A stretch of 64,000 nucleotides of DNA from Auanema rhodensis (Eukaryota; Nematoda; Chromadorea; Rhabditida; Rhabditidae): positions 22,707,638 to 22,771,637 of the forward strand of contig OZ059900.1 of the NCBI GenBank assembly GCA_964057225.1, read 5' to 3'. Positions 27,301-38,800 of the stretch are shown piece by piece. The number at the start of each line of letters is the position of its first letter. Position 1 is the first letter of the stretch. Under the pieces are notes generated by a model. It made no database searches and was not told the DNA's origin. It was given only the letters and a program-made list of their open reading frames with translations. Both the position numbers and the translations under genes were made by a program.

Positions 27301-29158
27301 TTTGAATGACAGCTTTATTACAATAGGACTTAGTTTACTCAATCATATCAAGCTTCATGAACACGGACTGTTTGTGCAATAGATGATAGCAATCATAGTT
27401 TCGTTTCTTTTTTCAATTAACTTTCCAGTACGCGAGTTATTATATTTAGAACGTGATTCCTTCATAATGAAAAATTTTTAGAGCCTGCACTGATAATATA
27501 ACTGGAAACAGGCAATACTAAAACATTTGAATGACAGCTTTATTACAATACGACTTAGTTTACTCAATCATATCAAGCTTCATGAACACGGACTGTTTGT
27601 GCAATAGATGATAGCAATCATAGTTTCGTTTCTTTTTTTAATTAACTTTCCAGTACGCGAGTTATAATATTTAGAACACGATTGCTTCATAATGAAAAAC
27701 TTTCAGAGCCTGCACTGATAATATAATTGGAAACAGGCAGTACGCAATACGCAAACATTTGAATGACAGCTTTATTACAATACGACTTAGCTTACTCAAT
27801 CATATCAAGCTTCATGAACAGGGACTGTTTGTGTAATAGATGATAGCAATGATAGTTTCGTTTCTTTTTTTAATTAACTTTCCAGTACGCGAGTTATCAT
27901 ATTTAGAACGCGATTGCTTCATAATGAAAAATGTTTAGAGCCTGCACTGATAATATAACTGGCAACAGGCAATACGCAAACATTTGAATGACAGCTTTAT
28001 TACAATAGGACTTAGTTTACTCAATCATACCAATCTTCATGAACACGGACTGTTTGTGTAATAGATAATAGCAATAATAGTTTCGTTTCTTTTTTCAATT
28101 AACTTTCCAGTACGCGAGTTATTATATTTAGAACGTGATTCCTTCATAATGAAAAATTTTTAGAGCCTGCACTGATAATATAACTGGAAACAGGCAGTAC
28201 GCGATACGCAAATATTTGAATGACAGCTTTAATACAATACGACTTAGCTTACTCAATCATATCAAGCTTCATGAACAGGGACTGCTTGTGTAATAAATGA
28301 TAGCAATGATAGTTTCGTTTCTTTTTTTAATTAACTTTCCAGTACGCGAGTTATCATATTTAGAACCCGATTGCTTCATAATGAAAAATGTTTAGAGCCT
28401 GCACTGATAATATAACTGGCAACAGGCAATACGGAAACATTTGAATGACAGCTTTATTACAATACGACTTAGTTTACTCAATCATATCAAGCTTCATGAA
28501 CACGGACTGTTTGTGCAATAGATGATAGCAATGATAGTTTCGTTTCTTTTTTTAACTAACTTTCCAGTACGCGAGTTATAATATTTAGAACGCGATTCCT
28601 TGATAATGAAAAACTTTCAGAGCCTGCACTGATAATATAACTGGAAACAGGCAATACTAAAACATTTGAATGACAGCTTTATTACAATAGGACTTAGTTT
28701 ACTCAATCATACCAATCTTCATGAACACGGACTGTTTGTGTAATAGATGATAGCAATGATAATTTCGTTTCTTTTTTCAATTAACTTTCCAGTACGCGAG
28801 TTATTATATTTAGAACGTGATTCCTTCATAATGAAAAATTTTTAGAGCCTGCACTGATAATATAACTGGCAACAGGCAATACGCAAACATTTGAATGACA
28901 GCTTTATTACAATACGACTTAGTTTACTCAATCATACCAATCTTCATGAACACGGACTGTTTGTGTAATAGATGATAGCAATGATAATTTCGTTTCTTTT
29001 TTCAATTAACTTTCCAGTACGCGAGTTATTATATTTAGAACGTGATTCCTTCATAATGAAAAATTTTTAGAGCCTGCACTGATAATATAACTGGAAACAG
29101 GCAATACGCAAACATTTGAATGACAGCTTTATTACAATACGACTTAGTTTACTCAATC

Positions 29159-29162
29159 ATCA
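29159..29162. other. Junction between satellite A and satellite B
   Basis: Satellite A text runs to tactcaatcat at 29160, and satellite B text (tcaaatgcaacg) starts at 29160, so at most one base is shared. The last A monomer lacks its final 12 bp. No third sequence, transposon end or target-site duplication is visible, so this is a direct join of two unrelated satellites. Confidence 0.9.
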
Positions 29163-29257
29163 AATGCAACGAATTTCAGCGTGTTACATACTAAAATGAA
29201 GCATTTTACATGCTCACTTCATTTTAGTATGTAACACGCTGTAATTCGTTGCATTTG
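29161..29257. repeat. Perfect-looking hairpin at the array junction
   Basis: Two 41-bp arms, 29161-29201 and 29217-29257, are reverse complements with one mismatch (gaatttc against the complement of gtaattc). They are separated by a 15-base spacer. Both arms are satellite B text (caaatgcaacg to aaatgaag), one forward and one reversed. The structure marks where the orientation of satellite B flips. Confidence 0.92.
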
Positions 29258-29436
29258 ACGACTCATATGAACAAAAATCGATTTAATCAATATTAGCCAT
29301 AAGGGGCGTGCCCTCAGAATATGCTAATTTCCTTAATTTTCTAACCCCTGTTTTTTTGTCGTGAAAGTGGAACTAGACGTTGTACAAACAATTTTGAGCT
29401 AGGTTTCATTGACATTGCATGAGTTTGAACACATGA
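29217..29436 (-). repeat. Inverted 220-bp fragment of satellite B
   Basis: This is the only stretch where satellite B runs in reverse. It starts at cttcattttag and ends at gaacacatga, after which gtgttacatac at 29438 resumes forward orientation. Its reverse complement matches the forward copy at 29581-29800, also 220 bp, so the two form a large inverted repeat with a 144-bp spacer. It includes the variant that reads ttgtacaaac in reverse, which is common in the right part of the B array. Confidence 0.92.
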
Positions 29437-29526
29437 AGTGTTACATACTAAAATGAAGCATTTTACATGCTGAACACTAGAAAAAAACAAAAACACAGTA
29501 TTTTTTATGAGAAATATTTTATTATG

Positions 29527-29552
29527 CTGGAAAACCAGTTTTTGGAAATTTC
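29527..29552. other. Short palindromes next to the box-like motif
   Basis: The stretch holds a small inverted repeat, ctgg-aaaa-ccag (29527-29538), and a perfect 8-bp palindrome, gaaatttc (29545-29552), which overlaps the start of the CENP-B-box-like motif. Both recur in nearly every satellite B monomer. Small dyads are common in satellites, and no binding protein can be named from them. Confidence 0.6.
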
Positions 29553-29565
29553 GCTGTAAACAAGG
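29549..29565 (+). other. CENP-B-box-like motif in satellite B (first forward copy)
   Basis: The 17 bases TTTCGCTGTAAACAAGG match 7 of the 9 core bases of the CENP-B box (N-TTCG-NNNN-A-NN-CGGG-N): TTCG, the central A, and C and the last G of CGGG. The motif recurs once per 342-bp monomer across the array, with a few copies reading aagcaagg. CENP-B itself is a mammalian protein. Related pogo-like transposase proteins exist elsewhere, so binding here is only a possibility, and the match could be chance in AT-rich DNA. Confidence 0.45.
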
Positions 29566-29580
29566 TTTTGACTTACGATT

Positions 29581-29800
29581 TCATGTGTTCAAACTCATGC
29601 AATGTCATGGAAACCTAGCTCAAAATTGTTCGTACAACGTCTAGTTCCACTTTCACGACAAAAAAACAGGGGTTAGAAAATTAAGGAAATTAGCATATTC
29701 TGAGGGCACGCCCCTTATGGCTAATATTGATTAAATCGATTTTTGTTCATATGAGTCGTCAAATGCAACGAATTTCAGCGTGTTACATACTAAAATGAAG
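29581..29800 (+). repeat. Forward partner arm of the 220-bp inverted repeat
   Basis: This forward satellite B text, from tcatgtgttc to aaaatgaag, is the reverse complement of 29217-29436 apart from a few substitutions. Every later monomer could pair with the inverted fragment in the same way; this is simply the nearest. Confidence 0.85.
29705..29753. other. G+C-rich patch and palindromes of satellite B
   Basis: The patch ggcacgcccctta is the only G+C-rich stretch of the monomer. It is followed by the perfect palindrome aaatcgattt (29733-29742) and by catatg (29748-29753). The block is strongly conserved between copies, with few changes such as cccctaatgg or gctaattttg. In five monomers the palindrome region reads gatttaaacg instead. 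A role is not known. Confidence 0.55.
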
Positions 29801-32800
29801 CATTTTACATGCTGAACACTAGAAAAATACAAAAACACAGTATTTCTCATGAGAAATATTTTATTATGCTGGAAAACCAGTTTTTGGAAATTTCGCTGTA
29901 AACAAGGTTTTGACTTACGATTTCATGTGTTCAAACTCATGCAATGTCAGTAAAACCTAGCTCAAAATTGTTCGTACAACGTCTAGTTCCACTTTCACGA
30001 CAAAAAAACAGGGGTTAGAAAATTAAGGAAATTAGCATATTCTGAGGGCACGCCCCTTATGGCTAATATTGATTAAATCGATTTTTGTTCATATGAGTCG
30101 TCAAATGCAACGAATTTCAGCGTGTTACATACTAAAATGAAGCATTTTACATGCTGAACACTAGAAAATTACAAAAACACAGTATTTCCCATGAGAAATA
30201 TTTTATTATGCTGGAAAACCAGTTTTTGGAAATTTCGCTGTAAACAAGGTTTTGACTTACGATTTCATGTGTTCAAACTCATGCAATGTCAATGAAACCT
30301 AGCTCAAAATTGTTCGTACAACGTCTAGTTCCACTTTCACGACAAAAAAACAGGGGTTAGAAAATTAAGGAAATTAGCATATTCTGAGGGCACGCCCCTT
30401 ATGGCTAATATTGATTAAATCGATTTTTGTTCATATGAGTCGTCAAATGCAACGAATTTCAGCGTGTTACATACTAAAATGAAGCATTTTACATGCTGAA
30501 CACTAGAAAAATACAAAAACACAGTATTTCCCATGAGAAATATTTTATTATGCTGGAAAACCAGTTTTTGGAAATTTCGCTGTAAACAAGGTTTTGACTT
30601 ACGATTTCATGTGTTCAAACTCATGCAATGTCAATGAAACCTAGCTCAAAATTGTTCGTACAACGTCTAGTTCCACTTTCACGACAAAAAAACAGGGGTT
30701 AGAAAATTAAGGAAATTAGCATATTCTGAGGGCACGCCCCTTATGGCTAATATTGATTAAATCGATTTTTGTTCATATGAGTCGTCAAATGCAACGAATT
30801 TCAGCGTGTTACATACTAAAATGAAGCATTTTACATGCTGAACACTAGAAAATTACAAAAACACAGTATTTCCCATGAGAAATATTTTATTATGCTGGAA
30901 AACCAGTTTTTGGAAATTTCGCTGTAAACAAGGTTTTGACTTACGATTTCATGTGTTCAAACTCATGCAATGTCAATGAAACCTAGCTCAAAATTGTTCG
31001 TACAACGTCTAGTTCCACTTTCACGACAAAAAAACAGGGGTTAGAAAATTAAGGAAATTAGCATATTCTGAGGGCACGCCCCTTATGGCTAATATTGATT
31101 AAATCGATTTTTGTTCATATGAGTCGTCAAATGCAACGAATTTCAGCGCGTTACATACTAAAATGAAGCATTTTACATGCTGAACACTAAAAAAATACAA
31201 AAACACAGTATTTCTCATGAGAAATATTTTATTATGCTGGAAAACCAGTTTTTTTAAATTTCGCTGTAAACAAGGTTTTGACTTACGATTTCATGTGTTC
31301 AAACTCATGCAATGTCAATGAAACCTAGCTCAAAATTGTTCGTACAACGTCTAGTTCCACTTTCACGACAAAAAAACAGGGGTTAGAAAATTAAGGAAAT
31401 TAGCATATTCTGAGGGCACGCCCCTTATGGCTAATATTGATTAAATCGATTTTTGTTCATATGAGTCGTCAAATGCAACGAATTTCAGCGTGTTACATAC
31501 TAAAATGAAGCATTTTACATGCTGAACACTAGAAAATTACAAAAACACAGTATTTCCCATGAGAAATATTTTATTATGCTGGAAAACCAGTTTTTGGAAA
31601 TTTCGCTGTAAACAAGGTTTTGACTTACGATTTCATGTGTTCAAACTCATGCAATGTCAATGAAACCTAGCTCAAAATTGTTCGTACAACGTCTAGTTCC
31701 ACTTTCACGACAAAAAAACAGGGGTTAGAAAATTAAGGAAATTAGCATATTCTGAGGGCACGCCCCTTATGGCTAATATTGATTAAATCGATTTTTGTTC
31801 ATATGAGTCGTCAAATGCAACGAATTTCAGCGTGTTACATACTAAAATGAAGCATTTTACATGCTGAACACTAGAAAAATACAAAAACACAGTATTTCCC
31901 ATGAGAAATATTTTATTATGCTGGAAAACCAGTTTTTGGAAATTTCGCTGTAAACAAGGTTTTGACTTACGATTTCATGTGTTCAAACTCATGCAATGTC
32001 AATGAAACCTAGCTCAAAATTGTTCGTACAACGTCTAGTTCCACTTTCACGACAAAAAAACAGGGGTTAGAAAATTAAGGAAATTAGCATATTCTGAGGG
32101 CACGCCCCTTATGGCTAATATTGATTAAATCGATTTTTGTTCATATGAGTCGTCAAAAGCAACGAATTTCAGCGTGTTACATACTTAAATGAAGCATTTT
32201 ACATGCTGAACACTAGAAAAATACAAAAACACAGTTTTTCTCATGAGAAATATTTTATTATGCTGGAAAACCAGTTTTTTTAAATTTCGCTGTAAACAAG
32301 GTTTTGACTTACGATTTCATGTGTTCAAACTCATGCAATGTCAATGAAACCTAGCTCGAATTGTTCGTACAACGTCTAGTTCCACTTTCACGACAAAAAA
32401 ACAGGGGTTAGAAAATTAAGGAAATTAGCATATTCTGAGGGCACGCCCCTTATGGCTAATATTGATTAAATCGATTTTTGTTCATATGAGTCGTCAAATG
32501 CAACGAATTTCAGCGTGTTACATACTAAAATGAAGCATTTTACATGCTGAACACTAGAAAATTACAAAAACACAGTATTTCCCCTTGAGAAATATTTTAT
32601 TATGCTGGAAAACCAGTTTTTGGAAATTTCGCTGTAAACAAGGTTTTGACTTACGATTTCATGTGTTCAAACTCATGCAATGTCAATGAAACCTAGCTCA
32701 AAATTGTTCGTACAACGTCTAGTTCCACTTTCACGACAAAAAAACAGGGGTTAGAAAATTAAGGAAATTAGCATATTCTGAGGGCACGCCCCTTATGGCT

Positions 32801-35800
32801 AATATTGATTAAATCGATTTTTGTTCATATGAGTCGTCAAATGCAACGAATTTCAGCGTGTTACATACTAAAATGAAGCATTTTACATGCTGAACACTAA
32901 AAAAATACAAAAACACAGTATTTCCCATGAGAAATATTTTATTATGCTGGAAAACCAGTTTTTGGAAATTTCGCTGTAAACAAGGTTTTGACTTACGATT
33001 TCACGTGTTCAAACTCATGCAATGTCAATGAAACCTAGCTCAAAATTGTTCGTACAACGTCTAGTTCCACTTTCACGACAAAAAAACAGGGGTTAGAAAA
33101 TTAAGGAAATTAGCATATTCTGAGGGCACGCCCCTTATGGCTAATATTGATTAAATCGATTTTTGTTGATATGAGTCGTCAAATGCAACGAATTTCAGCG
33201 TGTTACATACTAAAATGAAGCATTTTACATGCTGAACACTAGAAAAATACAAAAACACAGTATTTCTCATGAGAAATATTTTATTATGCTGGAAAACCAG
33301 TTTTTGGAAATTTCGCTGTAAACAAGGTTTTGACTTACGATTTCATGTGTTCAAACTCATGCAATGTCAATGAAACCTAGCTCAAAATGGTTCGTACAAC
33401 GTCTAGTTCCACTTTCACGACAAAAAAACAGGGGTTAGAAAATTAAGGAAATTAGCATATTCTGAGGGCACGCCCCTTATGGCTAATATTGATTAAATCG
33501 ATTTTTGTTCATATGAGTCGTCAAATGCAACGAATTTCAGCGTGTTACATACTAAAATGAAGCATTTTACATGCTGAACACTAAAAAAATACAAAAACAC
33601 AGTATTTCCCATGAGAAATATTTTATTATGCTGGAAAACCAGTTTTTGGAAATTTCGCTGTAAACAAGGTTTTGACTTACGATTTCACGTGTTCAAACTC
33701 ATGCAATGTCAATGAAACCTAGCTCAAAATTGTTCGTACAACGTCTAGTTCCACTTTCACGACAAAAAAACAGGGGTTAGAAAATTAAGGAAATTAGCAT
33801 ATTCTGAGGGCACGCCCCTTATGGCTAATATTGATTAAATCGATTTTTGTTCATATGAGTCGTCAAAAGCAACGAATTTCAGCGTGTTACATACTTAAAT
33901 GAAGCATTTTACATGCTGAACACTAGAAAAATACAAAAACACAGTATTTCTCATGAGAAATATTTTATTATGCTGGAAAACCAGTTTTTGGAAATTTCGC
34001 TGTAAACAAGGTTTTGACTTACGATTTCATGTGTTCAAACTCATGCAATGTCAATGAAACCTAGCTCAAAATTGTTTGTACAACGTCTAGTTCCACTTTC
34101 ACGACAAAAAAAACAGGGGTTAGAAAATTAAGGAAATTAGCATATTCTGAGGGCACGCCCCTTATGGCTAATATTGATTAAATCGATTTTTGTTCATATG
34201 AGTCGTCAAATGCAACGAATTTCAGCGTGTTACATACTAAAATGAAGCATTTTACATGCTGAACACTAGAAAAATACAAAAACACAGTATTTCCCATGAG
34301 AAATATTTTATTATGCTGGAAAACCAGTTTTTGGAAATTTCGCTGTAAGCAAGGTTTTGACTTACGATTTCATGTGTTCAAACTCATGCAATGTCAATGA
34401 AACCTAGCTCAAAATTGTTCGTACAACGTCTAGTTCCACTTTCACGACAAAAAAACTGGGGTTAGAAAATTAAGGAAATTAGCATATTCTGAGGGCACGC
34501 CCCTTATGGCTAATATTGATTAAATCGATTTTTGTTCATATGAGTCGTCAAATGCAACGAATTTCAGCGTGTTACATACTAAAATGAAGCATTTTACATG
34601 CTGAACACTAGAAAAATACAAAAACACAGTATTTCCCATGAGAAATATTTTATTATGCTGGAAAACCAGTTTTTGGAAATTTCGCTATAAACAAGGTTTT
34701 GACTTACGATTTCATGTGTTCAAACTCATGCAATGTCAATGAAACCTAGCTCAAAATTGTTCGTACAACGTCTAGTTCCACTTTCACGACAAAAAAACAG
34801 GGGTTAGAAAATTGAGGAAATTAGCATATTCTGAGGACACGCCCCTTATGGCTAATATTGATTAAATCGATTTTTGTTCATATGAGTCGTCAAATGCAAC
34901 GAATTTCAGCGTGTTACATACTAAAATGAAGCATTTTACATGCTGAACACTAGAATAATACAAAAACACAGTATTTCCCATGAGAAATATTTTATTATGC
35001 TGGAAAACCAGTTTTTGGAAATTTCGCTCTAAACAAGGTTTTGACTTACGATTTCATGTGTTCAAACTCATGCAATGTCAATAAAACCTAGCTCAAAATT
35101 GTTTGTACAACGTCTAGTTCCACTTTCACGACAAAAAACAGGGGTTAGAAAATTAAGGAAATTAGCATATTCTGAGGGCACGCCCCTTATGGCTAATATT
35201 GATTAAATCGATTTTTGTTCATATGAGTCGTCAAATGCAACGAATTTCAGCGTGTTACATACTAAAATGAAGCATTTTACATGCTGAACACTAGAAAAAT
35301 ACAAAAACACAGTATTTCCCATGAGAAATATTTTATTATGCTGGAAAACCAGTTTTTGGAAATTTCGCTGTAAACAAGGTTTTGACTTACGATTTCATGT
35401 GTTCAAACTCATGCAATGTCAATGAAACCTAGCTCAAAATTGTTCGTACAACGTCTAGTTCCACTTTCACGACAAAAAAACAGGGGTTAGAAAATTAAGG
35501 AAATTAGCATATTCTGAGGGCACGCCCCTTATGGCTAATATTGATTAAATCGATTTTTGTTCATATGAGTCGTCAAATGCAACGAATTTCAGCGTGTTAC
35601 ATACTAAAATGAAGCATTTTACATGCTGAACACTAGAAAAATACAAAAACACAGTATTTCCCATGAGAAATATTTTATTATGCTGGAAAACCAGTTTTTG
35701 GAAATTTCGCTGTAAACAAGGTTTTGACTTACGATTTCATGTGTTCAAACTCATGCAATGTCAATGAAACCTAGCTCAAAATTGTTCGTACAACGTCTAG

Positions 35801-38800
35801 TTCCACTTTCACGACAAAAAAACAGGGGTTAGAAAATTAAGGAAATTAGCATATTCTGAGGGCACGCCCCTTATGGCTAATATTGATTAAATCGATTTTT
35901 GTTCATATGAGTCGTCAAATGCAACGAATTTCAGCGTGTTACATACTAAAATGAAGCATTTTACATGCTGAACACTAGAAAATTACAAAAACACAGTATT
36001 TCCCATGAGAAATATTTTATTATGCTGGAAAACCAGTTTTTGGAAATTTCGCTGTAAACAAGGTTTTGACTTACGATTTCATGTGTTCAAACTCATGCAA
36101 TGTCAATGAAACCTAGCTCAAAATTGTTCGTACAACGTCTAGTTCCACTTTCACGACAAAAAAACAGGGGTTAGAAAATTAAGGAAATTAGCATATTCTG
36201 AGGGCACGCCCCTTATGGCTAATATTGATTAAATCGATTTTTGTTCATATGAGTCGTCAAATGCAACGAATTTCAGCGTGTTACATACTAAAATGAAGCA
36301 TTTTACATGCTGAACACTAGAAAAATACAAAAACACAGTATTTCCCATGAGAAATATTTTATTATGCTGGAAAACCAGTTTTTGGAAATTTCGCTGTAAA
36401 CAAGGTTTTGACTTACGATTTCATGTGTTCAAACTCATGCAATGTCAATGAAACCTAGCTCAAAATTGTTCGTACAACGTCTAGTTCCACTTTCACGACA
36501 AAAAAACAGGGGTTAGAAAATTAAGGAAATTAGCATATTCTGAGGGCACGCCCCTTATGGCTAATATTGATTAAATCGATTTTTGTTCATATGAGTCGTC
36601 AAATGCAACGAATTTCAGCGTGTTACATACTAAAATGAAGCATTTTACATGCTGAACACTAGAAAAATACAAAAACACAGTATTTCCCATGAGAAATATT
36701 TTATTATGCTGGAAAACCAGTTTTTGGAAATTTCGCTGTAAACAAGGTTTTGACTTACGATTTCATGTGTTCAAACTCATGCAATGTCAATGAAACCTAG
36801 CTCAAAATTGTTCGTACAACGTCTAGTTCCACTTTCACGACAAAAAAACAGGGGTTAGAAAATTAAGGAAATTAGCATATTCTGAGGGCACGCCCCTTAT
36901 GGCTAATATTGATTAAATCGATTTTTGTTCATATGAGTCGTCAAATGCAACGAATTTCAGCGTGTTACATACTAAAATGAAGCATTTTACATGCTGAACA
37001 CTAGAAAATTACAAAAACACAGTATTTCCCATGAGAAATATTTTATTATGCTGGAAAACCAGTTTTTGGAAATTTCGCTGTAAACAAGGTTTTGACTTAC
37101 GATTTCATGTGTTCAAACTCATGCAATGTCAATGAAACCTAGCTCAAAATTGTTCGTACAACGTCTAGTTCCACTTTCACGACAAAAAAACAGGGGTTAG
37201 AAAATTAAGGAAATTAGCATATTCTGAGGGCACGCCCCTTATGGCTAATATTGATTAAATCGATTTTTGTTCATATGAGTCGTCAAATGCAACGAATTTC
37301 AGCGCGTTACATACTAAAATGAAGCATTTTACATGCTGAACACTAAAAAAATACAAAAACACAGTATTTCCCATGAGAAATATTTTATTATGCTGGAAAA
37401 CCAGTTTTTGGAAATTTCGCTGTAAACAAGGTTTTGACTTACGATTTCACGTGTTCAAACTCATGCAATGTCAATGAAACCTAGCTCAAAATTGTTCGTA
37501 CAACGTCTAGTTCCACTTTCACGACAAAAAAACAGGGGTTAGAAAATTAAGGAAATTAGCATATTCTGAGGGCACGCCCCTTATGGCTAATATTGATTAA
37601 ATCGATTTTTGTTCATATGAGTCGTCAAATGCAACGAATTTCAGCGTGTTACATACTAAAATGAAGCATTTTACATGCTGAACACTAGAAAATTACAAAA
37701 ACACAGTATTTCCCATGAGAAATATTTTATTATGCTGGAAAACCAGTTTTTGGAAATTTCGCTGTAAACAAGGTTTTGACTTACGATTTCATGTGTTCAA
37801 ACTCATGCAATGTCAATGAAACCTAGCTCAAAATTGTTCGTACAACGTCTAGTTCCACTTTCACGACAAAAAAACAGGGGTTAGAAAATTAAGGAAATTA
37901 GCATATTCTGAGGGCACGCCCCTTATGGCTAATATTGATTAAATCGATTTTTGTTCATATGAGTCGTCAAATGCAACGAATTTCAGCGTGTTACATACTA
38001 AAATGAAGCATTTTACATGCTGAACACTAGAATAATACAAAAACACAGTATTTCCCATGAGAAATATTTTATTATGCTGGAAAACCAGTTTTTGGAAATT
38101 TCGCTGTAAACAAGGTTTTGACTTACGATTTCATGTGTTCAAACTCATGCAATGTCAATGAAACCTAGCTCAAAATTGTTCGTACAACGTCTAGTTCCAC
38201 TTTCACGACAAAAAAACAGGGGTTAGAAAATTAAGGAAATTAGCATATTCTGAGGGCACGCCCCTTATGGCTAATATTGATTAAATCGATTTTTGTTCAT
38301 ATGAGTCGTCAAATGCAACGAATTTCAGCGTGTTACATACTAAAATGAAGCATTTTACATGCTGAACACTAGAAAATTACAAAAACACAGTATTTCCCAT
38401 GAGAAATATTTTATTATGCTGGAAAACCAGTTTTTGGAAATTTCGCTGTAAACAAGGTTTTGACTTACGATTTCATGTGTTCAAACTCATGCAATGTCAA
38501 TGAAACCTAGCTCAAAATTGTTCGTACAACGTCTAGTTCCACTTTCACGACAAAAAAACAGGGGTTAGAAAATTAAGGAAATTAGCATATTCTGAGGGCA
38601 CGCCCCTTATGGCTAATATTGATTAAATCGATTTTTGTTCATATGAGTCGTCAAATGCAACGAATTTCAGCGTGTTACATACTTAAATGAAGCATTTTAC
38701 ATGCTGAACACTAGAAAAATACAAAAACACAGTATTTCTCATGAGAAATATTTTATTATGCTGGAAAACCAGTTTTTGGAAATTTCGCTGTAAACAAGGT

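Larger units (their letters stand above)
1..29160 (+). repeat. Satellite A: 225-bp tandem array
   Basis: This is a head-to-tail array of a 225-bp AT-rich monomer. Taking gaacacggactg as the monomer start, starts fall at 1, 226, 344, 576, 801, 1026, 1251 and onward to 28948. Total length fits 123 full-length copies, 9 copies of 118 bp and a 213-bp terminal copy; 30 of the full copies are 7 bp longer, and one 1-bp loss (near 13501) and one 1-bp gain (near 26224) cancel. Copies differ by scattered substitutions in recurring combinations, for example cataccaatctt against catatcaagctt, and ggacttag against cgacttag. No long open frame and no change of orientation is seen inside the array. The array runs off the left edge of the window. 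It is most likely heterochromatic satellite; the family name is not recognised. Confidence 0.97.
15700..29160 (+). repeat. Mixed-variant zone of satellite A, to array end
   Basis: This part of the array holds 25 of the 30 copies with the 7-bp duplication and 4 of the 9 short copies. Several variant classes are interleaved (tacgcgatacgc, caagacgac, ggcagcttt, taactaac), and local duplications have periods of 343, 1143 and 1603 bp. The last monomer starts at 28948 and stops after 213 bp, where satellite B begins. Confidence 0.85.

Noticed and set aside
1-29160. A CRISPR-like array with regular repeats.
   Set aside because: The whole monomer is repeated without unique spacers, and the unit is 225 bp. 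This is a satellite, not a CRISPR array.
1-29160. Common origin of satellites A and B.
   Set aside because: Both are AT-rich, but no shared stretch longer than expected by chance was found by eye on either strand. An alignment would be needed to exclude a remote link.
29161-29257. A transcription terminator or microRNA-type hairpin.
   Set aside because: The foldback arises from satellite B meeting its own inverted copy. There is no T run after it, no gene before it, and it occurs once at an array edge.
29217-29436. A transposon with terminal inverted repeats at the junction.
   Set aside because: The inverted arms are ordinary satellite B sequence. No transposase frame and no target-site duplication are seen.
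29705-29730. A promoter or CpG-rich regulatory element in each satellite B monomer.
   Set aside because: The G+C-rich patch is short, has a single CpG and has no recognisable promoter pattern. It is noted only as a conserved landmark.
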